In this document: positions 1 through 8,096 of the stretch, piece by piece
Layout: each line of letters begins with the position of its first letter
Position numbering within the stretch: the first letter of the stretch is position 1
Origin: Lentisphaerae bacterium RIFOXYA12_64_32
GTDB lineage: Bacteria > Verrucomicrobiota > Lentisphaeria > Oligosphaerales > YB12-FULL-65-16
Assembly (NCBI GenBank): GCA_001803235.1
Contig: MHBL01000116.1
Coordinates: 1-64,000, forward strand
Direction of reading: 5' to 3'
Length of the DNA: 64,000 nt
Position numbers and translations under genes: made by a program
Notes under the pieces: generated by a model
Database searches by the model: none
The model's input: only the letters and a program-made list of their open reading frames with translations
Told to the model about the DNA's origin: nothing

Positions 1-35
1 GCCACTGCAGCGGTCGCCTTGGCCGCGCCCCCGGC

Positions 36-2546
36 CTACTCGCCAACGACCTCGTAGGTGCCGGCGGTCTGACCGGAGAAGGTGGCTTTGTCGCACGCCA
101 CATCACCCGGCTTCACCGCCAGGCCGTCGTGGCAGATGACGACCGGCCGGGCCTTGAACGGCAGACTGAAGCTGACTGTCTCGCCCGGCGCGGCGCGGCC
201 GAACAGGCGCCGCTCATTGGCGCGGTTCGGACGGCTGTCATAGACGAACACCCCGAGCAGGGTCACCGGCGCGTCGACGGCCTCGACCCGGACCGTATGC
301 ACGCCGAAGCCCAACCCCAGGATCCCCTTGCGGTTCTCCATGAACCACTCCGTCTTGTCAATGGCGACGAACGGAAGGTTCACCGGCTGCACCAACCTCT
401 CCACACCGCCCACCAGCAGGCGCAGTTTGCCGCCGTCCTTGGCGTCCACGTACGCGATCGAGACGTCAGTCCCAATGACCTCAATCTCCGCCGCCTTGCC
501 CGGCGGCAGCACGACCTGTTTGGCGCCGTACGGTGCGCCGAACTCGGACTTGAACTCCGCCACCTCCGCCTTGTCGGCAAACACCCACTGCGGACTGTCG
601 ATGCCGACGAACCGCCGCTCCGGGCAGACCTTGGCGTCGACGAACGTGAGCCGGGCGCTCTTCCCTTCGAGCTCGAGCATGTGCCGGTCGCCGATCCGGC
701 AGCGGCCGAACCGGAACGCCGAGTTGCGGACATCGCGCCCCGGCGACTTGCCGCGCGAGTCCTGCTTCTGCCCGTCGATGTACGGCACCAGTTTCCCGTC
801 CTCCGAGTCCGCCCAGCAGTTGATCACCGTGTCGTCGAACACGAACATGCCGCCCTTGATGCGGCCGCTCTTTTCGTCGTACGTGACCATGTCGCCTTCC
901 CAGCCGTAGCTGTTGACGTGCAGGCGCTCGGGCAACTGCACCTGCACCTGGCCGGGCATGACCGGATCCCAGCACTCGAAGGCTTTCTCCAGGGCCTTGA
1001 ACCAGACGAAGTGCGACACCGCCTGCGGATGCCCGTCCTTGGGCACAAAGGCCTGGCGGCTGCACCAGCGCGTCAGATCATCGCCGACCTTGCCGTAGTC
1101 GAGGAACGGAATCCGGTAGCGCAGCCCCAACGCCTGCAGGTCGCCGGGGTTCGGCGTGTAGCCGCCGGCATTCTGGAACTGACTGAAGACGAACTCCGTC
1201 TGCGGGTAGTGGCGCTGGAACCAGCGGATCATGCCTTCGAACACCGCGACCTCGTCCGGCGTGTCGGTCTTCTCGTTGGCGCCGCTGCCGAAGATGACCA
1301 GATCCGGGCGCGGCCCCTCCGGCCGCGCGAACAGGTCGGGGTACAGCTCCTGCCACGTCTTGCCTTTCTCGTGCCCGTTCGTGTTCTCCTCCGGCGGCAG
1401 CGCCAGCGAGCAGTACGCGGCCAGCCCGGAGTGCGCCTCGCCGACGCAGGACCCGTCGCACGCCATCACGTTAAGGCAGATCTTGTTGACCGGCAGGTTG
1501 AACTTGCGCAGCAGTTCGAGCCGGAGCCGGCCGGCGTAGTTGAAGTAGTGCTGCCACCAGCCGACGTAGCCGTCCAGGTCCTTGCGCCCCACTCGCTCGG
1601 GCTCAAACACGCGGTCCGACAACGGCTGCTTGAACGTCGCCGACGCCGGGTCCTCGTCGTACAGGTACATGGGCGGGTTCGCACTGCCGCGATCGATGCT
1701 CGAGCCCATGAGGATGATGTGAACCGCCTCGCCCTTCCACAGTTTCTGCAGGGTGCGCGGCAGATAGCGATACATCGGGACCATCTCGCGCCCGGCCGGC
1801 AGGCGCGCCTGCGCCGTGGCCGCGCGGCTCAGACACGGCGACCATATCCAAACCGGCTTCTTGCCCGTGTTGGCGAACTCGACCTGGATCGCAATCGTGT
1901 TGATGTCGTCCGAGTGCGAGTCCGCATCGGTGTGGAACTTGCCGACGATCTCCGCACCGTCGATCCTCAGTTCCACCGCACCGGTCGTGTCGGACGCCAC
2001 CTCGTACTGCTTGGCAACGACCAGCTCGCCGCGCGCGTGCCGCGGGAACGTGCGGTCGTCACTCATCTTGAAGTCGGCCTTGGGGCACCACGTGCCGTCC
2101 TCACTGTCAATCTTCAGCAGCTTGATCCGCGCCTGCAGCGCGTTGGCCTCTGCCTGGTTCCCGTACACGAACAGACTGATTTTCTCGCCGTGCGCCAGAC
2201 CCGCTTCGGGGAGCGTGAAGAACTGCCAGAACGCCTTGCCCGGCTGGATCGTAACCAGGTTCCCGGTCGAAAACGCCGGGCGAATGGCGGGGTCCACATG
2301 CGCCTCGCGAGTGACAGTGATGTCGCCCCAGGCGCTGCAGTTCCAGAACGCGACGTTGCCCGACGTGTAACTCACCGCGCGCCCAAGCCGGTGGTTCTCG
2401 AACGCGTGAAACTCGAAGCTCGGATTCTGCAACAGGTTCGTCATCGATGCCGTGCTCTCCTGTGCCGTGGCGTTGACGAGGCATCCGGCCAACAAAACAG
2501 AGCCGGCCGCAAGGCGCAGCGTGCTGGGGCAAAAAGTGTTATGCAT
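36..2546 (-). CDS. Secreted SGNH/GDSL-type hydrolase lipoprotein
   Basis: The 836-residue product starts with a lipoprotein signal peptide whose lipobox LLAGC puts the lipidated Cys at residue 22. An N-terminal beta-rich region (LLQNPSFEFH onward) looks like a carbohydrate-binding or jelly-roll module. The middle carries SGNH-hydrolase blocks: GSSIDRG (Ser283 the likely nucleophile), GANE with Asn424 (block III), and KDGHP with Asp504 and His506 (block V). The rest is a beta-rich tail. Family knowledge suggests an esterase or deacetylase acting on polysaccharides outside the cytoplasm; the substrate is not visible. The ATG at 2546 was chosen because GGAGGA lies 6 bases upstream and it opens directly into the signal peptide; the frame stays open to 2654 but that extension has no signal. 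The gene is transcribed away from the rest of the window. Confidence 0.8.
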   Translation of the reverse strand: MHNTFCPSTLRLAAGSVLLAGCLVNATAQESTASMTNLLQNPSFEFHAFENHRLGRAVSYTSGNVAFWNCSAWGDITVTREAHVDPAIRPAFSTGNLVTIQPGKAFWQFFTLPEAGLAHGEKISLFVYGNQAEANALQARIKLLKIDSEDGTWCPKADFKMSDDRTFPRHARGELVVAKQYEVASDTTGAVELRIDGAEIVGKFHTDADSHSDDINTIAIQVEFANTGKKPVWIWSPCLSRAATAQARLPAGREMVPMYRYLPRTLQKLWKGEAVHIILMGSSIDRGSANPPMYLYDEDPASATFKQPLSDRVFEPERVGRKDLDGYVGWWQHYFNYAGRLRLELLRKFNLPVNKICLNVMACDGSCVGEAHSGLAAYCSLALPPEENTNGHEKGKTWQELYPDLFARPEGPRPDLVIFGSGANEKTDTPDEVAVFEGMIRWFQRHYPQTEFVFSQFQNAGGYTPNPGDLQALGLRYRIPFLDYGKVGDDLTRWCSRQAFVPKDGHPQAVSHFVWFKALEKAFECWDPVMPGQVQVQLPERLHVNSYGWEGDMVTYDEKSGRIKGGMFVFDDTVINCWADSEDGKLVPYIDGQKQDSRGKSPGRDVRNSAFRFGRCRIGDRHMLELEGKSARLTFVDAKVCPERRFVGIDSPQWVFADKAEVAEFKSEFGAPYGAKQVVLPPGKAAEIEVIGTDVSIAYVDAKDGGKLRLLVGGVERLVQPVNLPFVAIDKTEWFMENRKGILGLGFGVHTVRVEAVDAPVTLLGVFVYDSRPNRANERRLFGRAAPGETVSFSLPFKARPVVICHDGLAVKPGDVACDKATFSGQTAGTYEVVGE

Positions 2547-2718
2547 GTGTCCTCCTGGGTGCGCTCGGAAACGACTGCAGGCGCTCTGGTTGCGCAGGCC
2601 AGACTCGCGTGCGAACGCCGGGCCTAGCCGCCGTACTCGGTCGGCTACGGCCACCTTGTTGGCCTTTCCGATGTCTTCGTCGCTCGTCTTGCTGTCGGGG
2701 CGGAATCCGGAATCTGCA

Positions 2719-2811
2719 TCGCTATCCTTGTCTTGATCTTCGTCGCTATCCTTGTCGTTGCTCGGTCAGTCTCACGACGAGGATCGGGATTAGGATCGCG
2801 ACAAGGATGGG
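2719..2811. repeat. Inverted pair of degenerate short tandem repeats
   Basis: The left arm (about 2719-2755) contains repeated ATCCTTGTC/GATCTTCGTC-like units. The right arm (about 2777-2811) is its imperfect reverse complement (AGGATCGGGATTAGGATCGC). A 20-base spacer separates them, so the whole could fold into one imperfect hairpin. The design matches the arrays in other gaps of this window. Confidence 0.6.
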
Positions 2812-2905
2812 TGGTGGCCCGTCCATCATCGTCCCCGGCCAACACTCACTCTACTGCAATCCACGGGACTCGGCAAGAACGCAGCCCAATCAGGGGTAAT
2901 GCGTC

Positions 2906-3030
2906 AGAACCCGTGAAAAAATCGGGGAGACCGCTTGCTGACGCGCGCGGCTCGGAGTGCGGACACGCATATCCGAGCCACGACCGTGAGGGAATGGACG
3001 CCTCGCAAGATCGATTTTTTCACGGGTTCT
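2906..3030. repeat. Palindromic element with 19-base perfect inverted ends
   Basis: AGAACCCGTGAAAAAATCG at 2906-2924 is exactly repeated in reverse complement at 3012-3030. Between them a smaller hairpin pairs GGCTCGGA (2949-2956) with TCCGAGCC (2972-2979). It encodes nothing recognisable. It may be a REP/MITE-like repeat; no transposase is nearby. Confidence 0.7.
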
Positions 3031-3048
3031 CAGCAAAGGGTGGAGCAT

Positions 3049-3227
3049 AGACCCCTGCCACCTCGTGTGGCAGGTGAACGGGTTCATTGGCTACTACACC
3101 GCACCTCGTCCCCTCTCTTCCCTTTCCCCCGTCCGCCGCCGGCGGACGGGGGAAAGGGAAGAGAGGAAGGACGCGCACGTTTGGCGGGCGAACCCGATTC
3201 ACCCGTGGCACAAGGCCACGGGGGTCT
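3049..3227. repeat. Three-hairpin element, copy 1
   Basis: The ends are AGACCCC (3049-3055) and GGGGTCT (3221-3227). The left hairpin pairs CTGCCAC (3055-3061) with GTGGCAG (3067-3073) around loop CTCGT. The centre is a perfect 26-base-pair hairpin (3112-3137 with 3141-3166, loop GCC). The right hairpin pairs CCCGTGGC (3202-3209) with GCCACGGG (3215-3222) around ACAAG, which reads CTTGT on the other strand. The same plan occurs at 25889-26070 with different stem bases. Confidence 0.8.
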
Positions 3228-3368
3228 CACGCATGGGCCAGCGCGCCGTCGTTCCACCCAGGACTGACGCATCACCCCCCGGTCTCGTTGACGCGTGACG
3301 CATCAGGGTATATGCTGGAATTGGTCGTTCGATGTCTGGACGAGCAGCGCGGGGATCGAGGAACCGAC

Positions 3369-5024
3369 ATGCGGCGGGGCGCGGCAGATCAACTTACGCA
3401 ACAGGTCGCTTTCCGGCTGCGCCTGGCCGGGATCGGTGCACGCTTCTACGTGTTCCTGTTCTTTACCGCAGCACTTTACGGCCTGATCCTGCTGAGTTCG
3501 CGCATCCTGGCGCTCACCCCCGACGGGTTCACGCCCCTGACCGTGCTGGCAGTGCCCACCAGCGCGCTGCTGCTGGCCGTGCTCTTTCACCCACGCGCCA
3601 CCTCTGTCGACGCCGCGCGCCGCATCGACGCCTGCCTGCACACCCACGACCTGTTCCTGACCTTCACCCTGAGCGGCACGGCGCCCGGCGAATTCAAAAC
3701 GTTGGTGCTCGCCCAGACGGAAGAGAAAAGCCGGACCGTCCGGCCTGCCACCGTGGTGTCGCTGCGCTGTGGTCACCGCGCCGTAACCGCGCTGCTGGTC
3801 GTGGCGGTCCTGCTGCTGGGCGCGCTGTTCCTGCCCCAGTTCGACCCGTTCGGGAAACAGGCGGCACGGACGCAGCAGCAGCAACGCCGGCAGTGGATCG
3901 AGGAAAGCCGCAAAGCCACCGCACTGCGCGCCGACGAGGTGCGCAAGAAGCAGACCCCGGAAGCCCGGCTTTCCGAGGAAGCACAGCGCGAAATCGATGG
4001 CCTGGCGAAAGCCTTCAACAACATGAAGCCGGAAGCGAAGGAAGTGAACATCAAACAGCTCACGGAGCACCAAAAGGACCTCGGTCAGCTCTGGCGCCAA
4101 CTCAGTGAGAAACGACTGCAGGACGCCTTCAACCGCGCGGCTTCAGAACAGCAGTTCGGCGGCGGTGATGCGCAGAAGCCGGGGCACTGGAAACGGCAAC
4201 TTGAGAAAGGCAACGTGCAGGGGCTGAAGGACGAAGTGAAGGAATTGCAGGAGATGGCACAGAAGCTGGCGGCCATGCCGGAGTCCGCCGCCAAGCAGCA
4301 GATGAAAGCGGAACTGGCGCGGCGCCTGAAGACGCTGACGGCGTTCGTGGAGAACAACGCCAACTCGAAACCGCTGTGCTCGGCCCTGAACCGGGCCCAG
4401 CAGCAGATGGCCATGTCGCAGTCCCAGACCGGGGAGTTGTCGCAGCAGGCCATGGATGCGCTGCAGGACTCGCTGGACCTGGCGGGCGCGGAGATGGACA
4501 CGCTGGCGCATTCGCTCGGCGACCTCGCGTCCATGGAGGAGGCCCTGAACGCACTGCAGATGGCAAAGCAGTTGAACGAACTCGGCCAACTCGACGGCCA
4601 GGGGATGGCCGGCTGCCAAAGCATGGCGGACTATGCCAAACTGTACGAGGAGCTGATGGCCAAGAACTGCAAGGCCTGCGGCGGCAAGGGTTGCGGCAAG
4701 TGCCGGGGCAAGGGCCAGGGCACGGGCGGGGAAGGGATCGGTGAGGGTGGGCGCCCGCCGGAAGACGACAGCCAAGTGACGGCGTTCCAGAGCGAGAAAT
4801 CCAAGTCCGCGCTGAGAGCGGGCAAGACGTTGATGGAGTGGAAGACTAAGGAACTGTCGCAACCCGGCCAGGCGGTCGTGGACTACCGCGAGCAGCTCCG
4901 CGAGGTGAAGCAGGGCGTCAGCGAAGCCATACTTCAGGAACAGGTGCCGCCCGGATACCACGCAGCGATCCAGAGCTATTTCGATTCCGTTGGAAAGGGT
5001 ACCGATGCGCCAACGCCCAAGTAA
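3369..5024 (+). CDS. Membrane-anchored coiled-coil protein with a CxxC pair
   Basis: This 551-residue protein has hydrophobic segments near residues 26-48, 55-73 and 141-157. A long charged, Gln/Glu/Lys-rich, probably coiled-coil region follows to about residue 425. Then comes CKACGGKGCGKC, with Cys434, 437, 442 and 445: two CxxC pairs resembling half of a DnaJ zinc-binding region, followed by a Gly-rich linker. I do not recognise a named family with certainty; large membrane/coiled-coil proteins of this kind occur near vWA/BatA clusters in PVC bacteria. The ATG at 3369 is preferred because GAGGA lies 6 bases upstream. An ATG at 3312 has no good ribosome site, and further upstream the frame only translates repeats. 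It overlaps the next gene by 20 bases, implying co-translation. Confidence 0.65.
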   Translation: MRRGAADQLTQQVAFRLRLAGIGARFYVFLFFTAALYGLILLSSRILALTPDGFTPLTVLAVPTSALLLAVLFHPRATSVDAARRIDACLHTHDLFLTFTLSGTAPGEFKTLVLAQTEEKSRTVRPATVVSLRCGHRAVTALLVVAVLLLGALFLPQFDPFGKQAARTQQQQRRQWIEESRKATALRADEVRKKQTPEARLSEEAQREIDGLAKAFNNMKPEAKEVNIKQLTEHQKDLGQLWRQLSEKRLQDAFNRAASEQQFGGGDAQKPGHWKRQLEKGNVQGLKDEVKELQEMAQKLAAMPESAAKQQMKAELARRLKTLTAFVENNANSKPLCSALNRAQQQMAMSQSQTGELSQQAMDALQDSLDLAGAEMDTLAHSLGDLASMEEALNALQMAKQLNELGQLDGQGMAGCQSMADYAKLYEELMAKNCKACGGKGCGKCRGKGQGTGGEGIGEGGRPPEDDSQVTAFQSEKSKSALRAGKTLMEWKTKELSQPGQAVVDYREQLREVKQGVSEAILQEQVPPGYHAAIQSYFDSVGKGTDAPTPK

Positions 5025-6042
5025 GGGAATGGCCGTGGTCGCCGGTGCAGGCGCGGCCTTTCTCGTCACCATCTGCTGCCTGCTGTGGCCTTCCCGTCGT
5101 GACGCACTGGTCGTGTACTGTGCGCACGACTCGGTGTACTCGCAGAGCGTCCTGGACGATTTCACGAAACGCACCGGCATTCCTGTGGCCGTGAAGTTCG
5201 ACACCGAGGCGACCAAATCGCTCGGGTTGGTCGAACTGCTGTTGCGGGAGAAGAACCACCCGCACTGCGACGTGTTCTGGAACAACGAACTGCTCGGAAC
5301 GCTGGACCTGGCCGAGCAGGGGTTGCTGGAACCATACCGCGGGACCGGGTTCGAGCGGATCCCGGCCGCGTTCAAGGACACGGACGGGCGCTGGGTCGGG
5401 TTCGCGGGACGCTTGCGCGTTTACATCGTCAACACAACCAAGGCCACGCCGACCCCGAATGCGGTGGCGACGACGCTCAACGGCGATCTGTCGCGGGTCG
5501 CCATCGCCAAGCCCCTCTTTGGGACGACGTTGACGCAGTACTGCGTGCTCTGGCAGTTGTGGGGCGAAGAGAAGCTTAAAGCGTGGCACCGTGACCTGCG
5601 CCAACGCCGCATCTGCGAGGTGCTGGGTAATTCGACCGTCAAGAACCTGGTCGCGGAAGGCACCTGTGACCTGGGCTTTACCGATAGCGATGACGCGTTC
5701 GTCGCCAAGGATGAAGGGAAACCCGTCGCGCTGCTGCCGGTGCGCACGGACACGGGCGCGACGATCTGCATTCCGAACACCGTTGGCATCATCAAGGGCA
5801 CGCGGCGGCTCGACGCGGCACAGAAGCTGGTGGATTTCCTGCTCTCCGAGGAGTGCGAGCTGGCCCTGGCCCGGTGCCAGGCGCGGCAGGTGCCGCTCGG
5901 CCCGGTGGCGCCGGACAAACTGCCCGCCGAAGTGCAGGAACTCAGCCAGTGGGTGGCAAGCGGCTACCCGTTGACCGACCTGGCCCCGGCGCGCCGCGCC
6001 TGCCTGGCCTGGCTGAAGTCGGAGTACGTGGGCGGAAGGTAG
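5005..6042 (+). CDS. Ferric-iron-type ABC transporter substrate-binding protein
   Basis: The 345-residue protein has an N-terminal hydrophobic segment (about residues 12-33), then the start of a family 1 periplasmic binding fold (LVVYCAHDSVYSQSVLDDF). The segments CDVFWNNELLGTLDLAEQGL and PNTVGIIKGTRR are typical of Fbp/Afu/Fut iron-binding proteins, as is the later LVDFLLSEECE region. It should capture a ferric or other small anionic ligand outside the cytoplasmic membrane and pass it to the permease encoded next. The hydrophobic segment ends in ICC, a poor lipobox, so an uncleaved or signal-peptidase I signal is possible. The ATG at 5005 follows AAAGGG and overlaps the upstream gene by 20 bases. 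The ligand is inferred from family resemblance. Confidence 0.75.
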   Translation: MRQRPSKGMAVVAGAGAAFLVTICCLLWPSRRDALVVYCAHDSVYSQSVLDDFTKRTGIPVAVKFDTEATKSLGLVELLLREKNHPHCDVFWNNELLGTLDLAEQGLLEPYRGTGFERIPAAFKDTDGRWVGFAGRLRVYIVNTTKATPTPNAVATTLNGDLSRVAIAKPLFGTTLTQYCVLWQLWGEEKLKAWHRDLRQRRICEVLGNSTVKNLVAEGTCDLGFTDSDDAFVAKDEGKPVALLPVRTDTGATICIPNTVGIIKGTRRLDAAQKLVDFLLSEECELALARCQARQVPLGPVAPDKLPAEVQELSQWVASGYPLTDLAPARRACLAWLKSEYVGGR

Positions 6043-6263
6043 ACCTGGCGGCAGCCGGTACGCAGGACAGCCGTGGCGCGGGACCTCCGGGACCGCAGCA
6101 GAGTGCTCGGGGCCGTCCCGGCCCGAGGCCCTCGACCGGGGATCCGTCTTCGCGCCAGCAACTTCACCGGACAGAGCCGGCCCGAGCACCCGGTTTCGGC
6201 GCGGGACGCGCCGAGCCACGGCGGGCGCGCTGTCAAAGATGGCCCAGACCACGGAACCACGAA

Positions 6264-7748
6264 ATGCCTCTGCTTGACGAATGCGGTTGGTCGGTGCTGC
6301 GGGCGCTGGTTGTGGCGCTGACGGCCGGGTTGCTCAGCGCCTGCGTCCGCGAACTGGCGCTGGTCGGGGGCGGGCGCAGCCGCCGCTGGCTGCTCGCACT
6401 GCTGGTGACGCCGTTCGTCACCCCGGTGCTCCTGGTCGGGTACGCGTACTCGAACACCGCGCTGGCTCTGGTCCGGCATCCGGGCTGGAAGGAGTTGCTG
6501 TACGTGGGACTGCTCACGATGCGACTGGTTCCGGTCTGTGTCCTGGTGCTGGCATTTGCACCGGCCCCGGTCTCGCCCGAGGCCGTGTTCTGCCACCGAC
6601 TCGTCACCCGAACGCGCCGCGGCTGGCGCGGTCTGGCCTCACGCCTCGCCTTCGCTCTGCACGGGCCGGCCCGTACATGGGCGGTCGCCAGCGGCCTCGT
6701 GTTCCTGTTGGCGTTCAGCGAGACGGAAATGGCCGCCCTGCTCTACATTCAGTCCTGGACGGTGTCGGTCTTCGACGCACAGACCGGCGGGCTGGCCCTC
6801 GGCGAATCGCTCCGGTTTGGAGCCCTGCCGTTCCTCATCGAAGCCGCACTGCTGATCCTGCTCATGGCCCTGCTCTTCCGTGCGGTGTCCGCAGAAGGTG
6901 GGACGTGGGTCGAGTGTCGAGGGTCGAGGGGAAAGCGGCGGAGCGGCGTGAGCCACGCGCTGCGCGGCGGCGCCTTGGCCTACCTGGTCGTGGCGGTCAT
7001 CGTGGTAACCCTTGTCCCGGCGGGGATCGTGCTGCGCTCGGTCGGCATCGGACTGGCCACCGTACTGCGTACGCCCGTGCTGTGGCAAGACATCGCGGTC
7101 AGCATCATGGTGGCCGCCACCGCGGTGGTACTGGCACTGGTCGGCACACGCCCGCTCCTGCCGCGCGACGCGATGCGCCTCTCCGGGCAACGGTTCGCGT
7201 GCCTTTGCGCCGTGGCCCTGCCCGGGCTGCTCGGAACGCTGCTGCTCGGGCTGGTGGCCCTGGCCCTGTTCCAATGCCCGGGCCTGCACGTACTGAGCGC
7301 CACGCCAGTGCCGCTGTTGCTGGGACTCTGCCTGGCACTGCTGCCGTTCGCACTGGTGCTGGAAGTCCTGCGCCGTGTGTCGGAGCCCGCGGCCGCACTG
7401 CACGCCGCTGAACTCCTGACCGCTGCAGCGCCGGAAACGGTCCGCGCACACGGGCGACGCCTGGTCTTTGAACTGCGTGGCCGCGCCGGACTCTGGCTGG
7501 TGTGTTTCCTGTTCATCATGGCCTATTTCGACCTCACACTCGCCGCCATGCTCGCGCCGCCGGGCGCGACCTGCGTGTCGGTGCGACTTTACAACCTGAT
7601 GCACTACGGCCAGACGCCGGTGTTGTCGGCCATGGTTGCGATGGCACTAGCCGCGGCGCTGGCAACACTGCTTCTCGCCGGTATCGTGTGGCCATGGGCA
7701 GCCGGGTGGCGACCGTCAGGCCGGGCCGCGGTTGAACACGGGAAATGA
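6264..7748 (+). CDS. ABC transporter permease, ferric-iron (FbpB-like) type
   Basis: This 494-residue, strongly hydrophobic protein has roughly ten to twelve membrane spans in two halves, the layout of fused-repeat iron-transport permeases. The second half ends in a typical permease tail (RLYNLMHYGQTPVLSAMVAM). Between the halves, around residues 215-225, is a short basic linker (VECRGSRGKRR) encoded by a heptamer repeat array at 6908-6928. The ATG at 6264 was chosen because the first hydrophobic span follows at once. The frame is open back to 5853, but that part overlaps the binding-protein gene and reads as low-complexity Pro/Arg/Gly. The 221-base gap before it (6043-6263) holds only imperfect GC-rich inverted repeats. 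It would pair with the ATPase at 8097. Confidence 0.75.
   Translation: MPLLDECGWSVLRALVVALTAGLLSACVRELALVGGGRSRRWLLALLVTPFVTPVLLVGYAYSNTALALVRHPGWKELLYVGLLTMRLVPVCVLVLAFAPAPVSPEAVFCHRLVTRTRRGWRGLASRLAFALHGPARTWAVASGLVFLLAFSETEMAALLYIQSWTVSVFDAQTGGLALGESLRFGALPFLIEAALLILLMALLFRAVSAEGGTWVECRGSRGKRRSGVSHALRGGALAYLVVAVIVVTLVPAGIVLRSVGIGLATVLRTPVLWQDIAVSIMVAATAVVLALVGTRPLLPRDAMRLSGQRFACLCAVALPGLLGTLLLGLVALALFQCPGLHVLSATPVPLLLGLCLALLPFALVLEVLRRVSEPAAALHAAELLTAAAPETVRAHGRRLVFELRGRAGLWLVCFLFIMAYFDLTLAAMLAPPGATCVSVRLYNLMHYGQTPVLSAMVAMALAAALATLLLAGIVWPWAAGWRPSGRAAVEHGK
6908..6928. repeat. Heptamer tandem array inside the permease gene
   Basis: Three 7-base units (GGTCGAG, TGTCGAG, GGTCGAG) are followed by GGGGAAAG. 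The same units with the same GGGAAAG flank occur in the spacer at 20677-20705. Here the array is translated as part of the inter-half linker of the permease. Confidence 0.7.
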
Positions 7749-8096
7749 CTCGATCCAAGGTGAGTACCTGATGCCAATTAACTTATGCCACCAGATCAAG
7801 GAGGAAGCTCTGCCCCGAGCGCGTGCCGCGGGTGGTTCCCCGTTCGTAGTTCCGCCTTCAGGCGGTCCCCGTTCCCGCGGCCACGCGAAAGCCGGACCGC
7901 CTAAAGGGCGTGTCGATTTAGCCAAAAAAAGAGCCCGCGAGGACGCGGGCGCTCCAAGTTTCGTGCGGCATCCGAACTGGAGCGCCCGCGTCCTCGCGGG
8001 CTGTCTTGGTGCCGCATTGGTTAAATCGACACGCCCTAAAGGCGGAACTACAAGCCTGGGCCGGCCCCCGTTCTGGCTTGAGCCGGGGGGCATTCG
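7749..8096. other. Intergenic gap mostly filled by a palindromic repeat
   Basis: The 348 bases between permease and ATPase genes hold about 90 bases of unremarkable sequence and then a palindromic element at 7846-8051. Open frames are translations of the repeat. A run of six G about 7 bases before 8097 can serve as the ribosome site of the ATPase gene. Confidence 0.6.
7846..8051. repeat. Nested palindromic element, family with TAAATCGACACGCCCT ends, copy a
   Basis: Outer inverted repeat GTAGTTCCGCCTT (7846-7858) pairs with AAGGCGGAACTAC (8039-8051). The next layer is AGGGCGTGTCGATTTA (7905-7920) against TAAATCGACACGCCCT (8022-8037). The core is a perfect 24-base inverted repeat (7932-7955 and 7979-8002) whose arms are themselves palindromic (CCCGCGAGGACGCGGG). 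There is no coding capacity. Copy b (9023-9181) is the same element in inverted orientation, copy c (22640-22846) has a different core, and a solo core arm lies at 27830-27853. Confidence 0.85.

Larger units (their letters stand above)
2547..3368. other. Divergent intergenic region, repeat-rich, no gene
   Basis: This 0.8 kb gap lies between the minus-strand hydrolase and the plus-strand gene at 3369, so it should hold the promoters of both, although I cannot point to convincing -35/-10 boxes. It contains an inverted pair of degenerate short repeats (2719-2811), a 19-base perfect inverted repeat (2906-3030) and a three-hairpin element (3049-3227). The decamer TGACGCATCA appears twice shortly before the next gene, near 3264 and 3297. 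Open frames here translate the repeats and do not look like protein. Confidence 0.6.

Noticed and set aside
129-2627. 832-codon plus-strand open frame opposite the SGNH hydrolase
   Set aside because: It has no domain, signal or ribosome site; the minus strand has a lipoprotein signal, a ribosome site and SGNH motifs.
3087-3368. N-terminal extension of the coiled-coil membrane protein
   Set aside because: It translates the hairpins of the three-hairpin element, and a good ribosome site precedes 3369.
5005-5110. Lipoprotein signal on the iron-type binding protein
   Set aside because: The residues before the Cys (VTIC) do not fit a lipobox; a plain signal or anchor is more likely.
5853-6263. 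N-terminal extension of the iron-type permease
   Set aside because: It overlaps the binding-protein gene in another frame and reads as low-complexity sequence ahead of the first membrane span.
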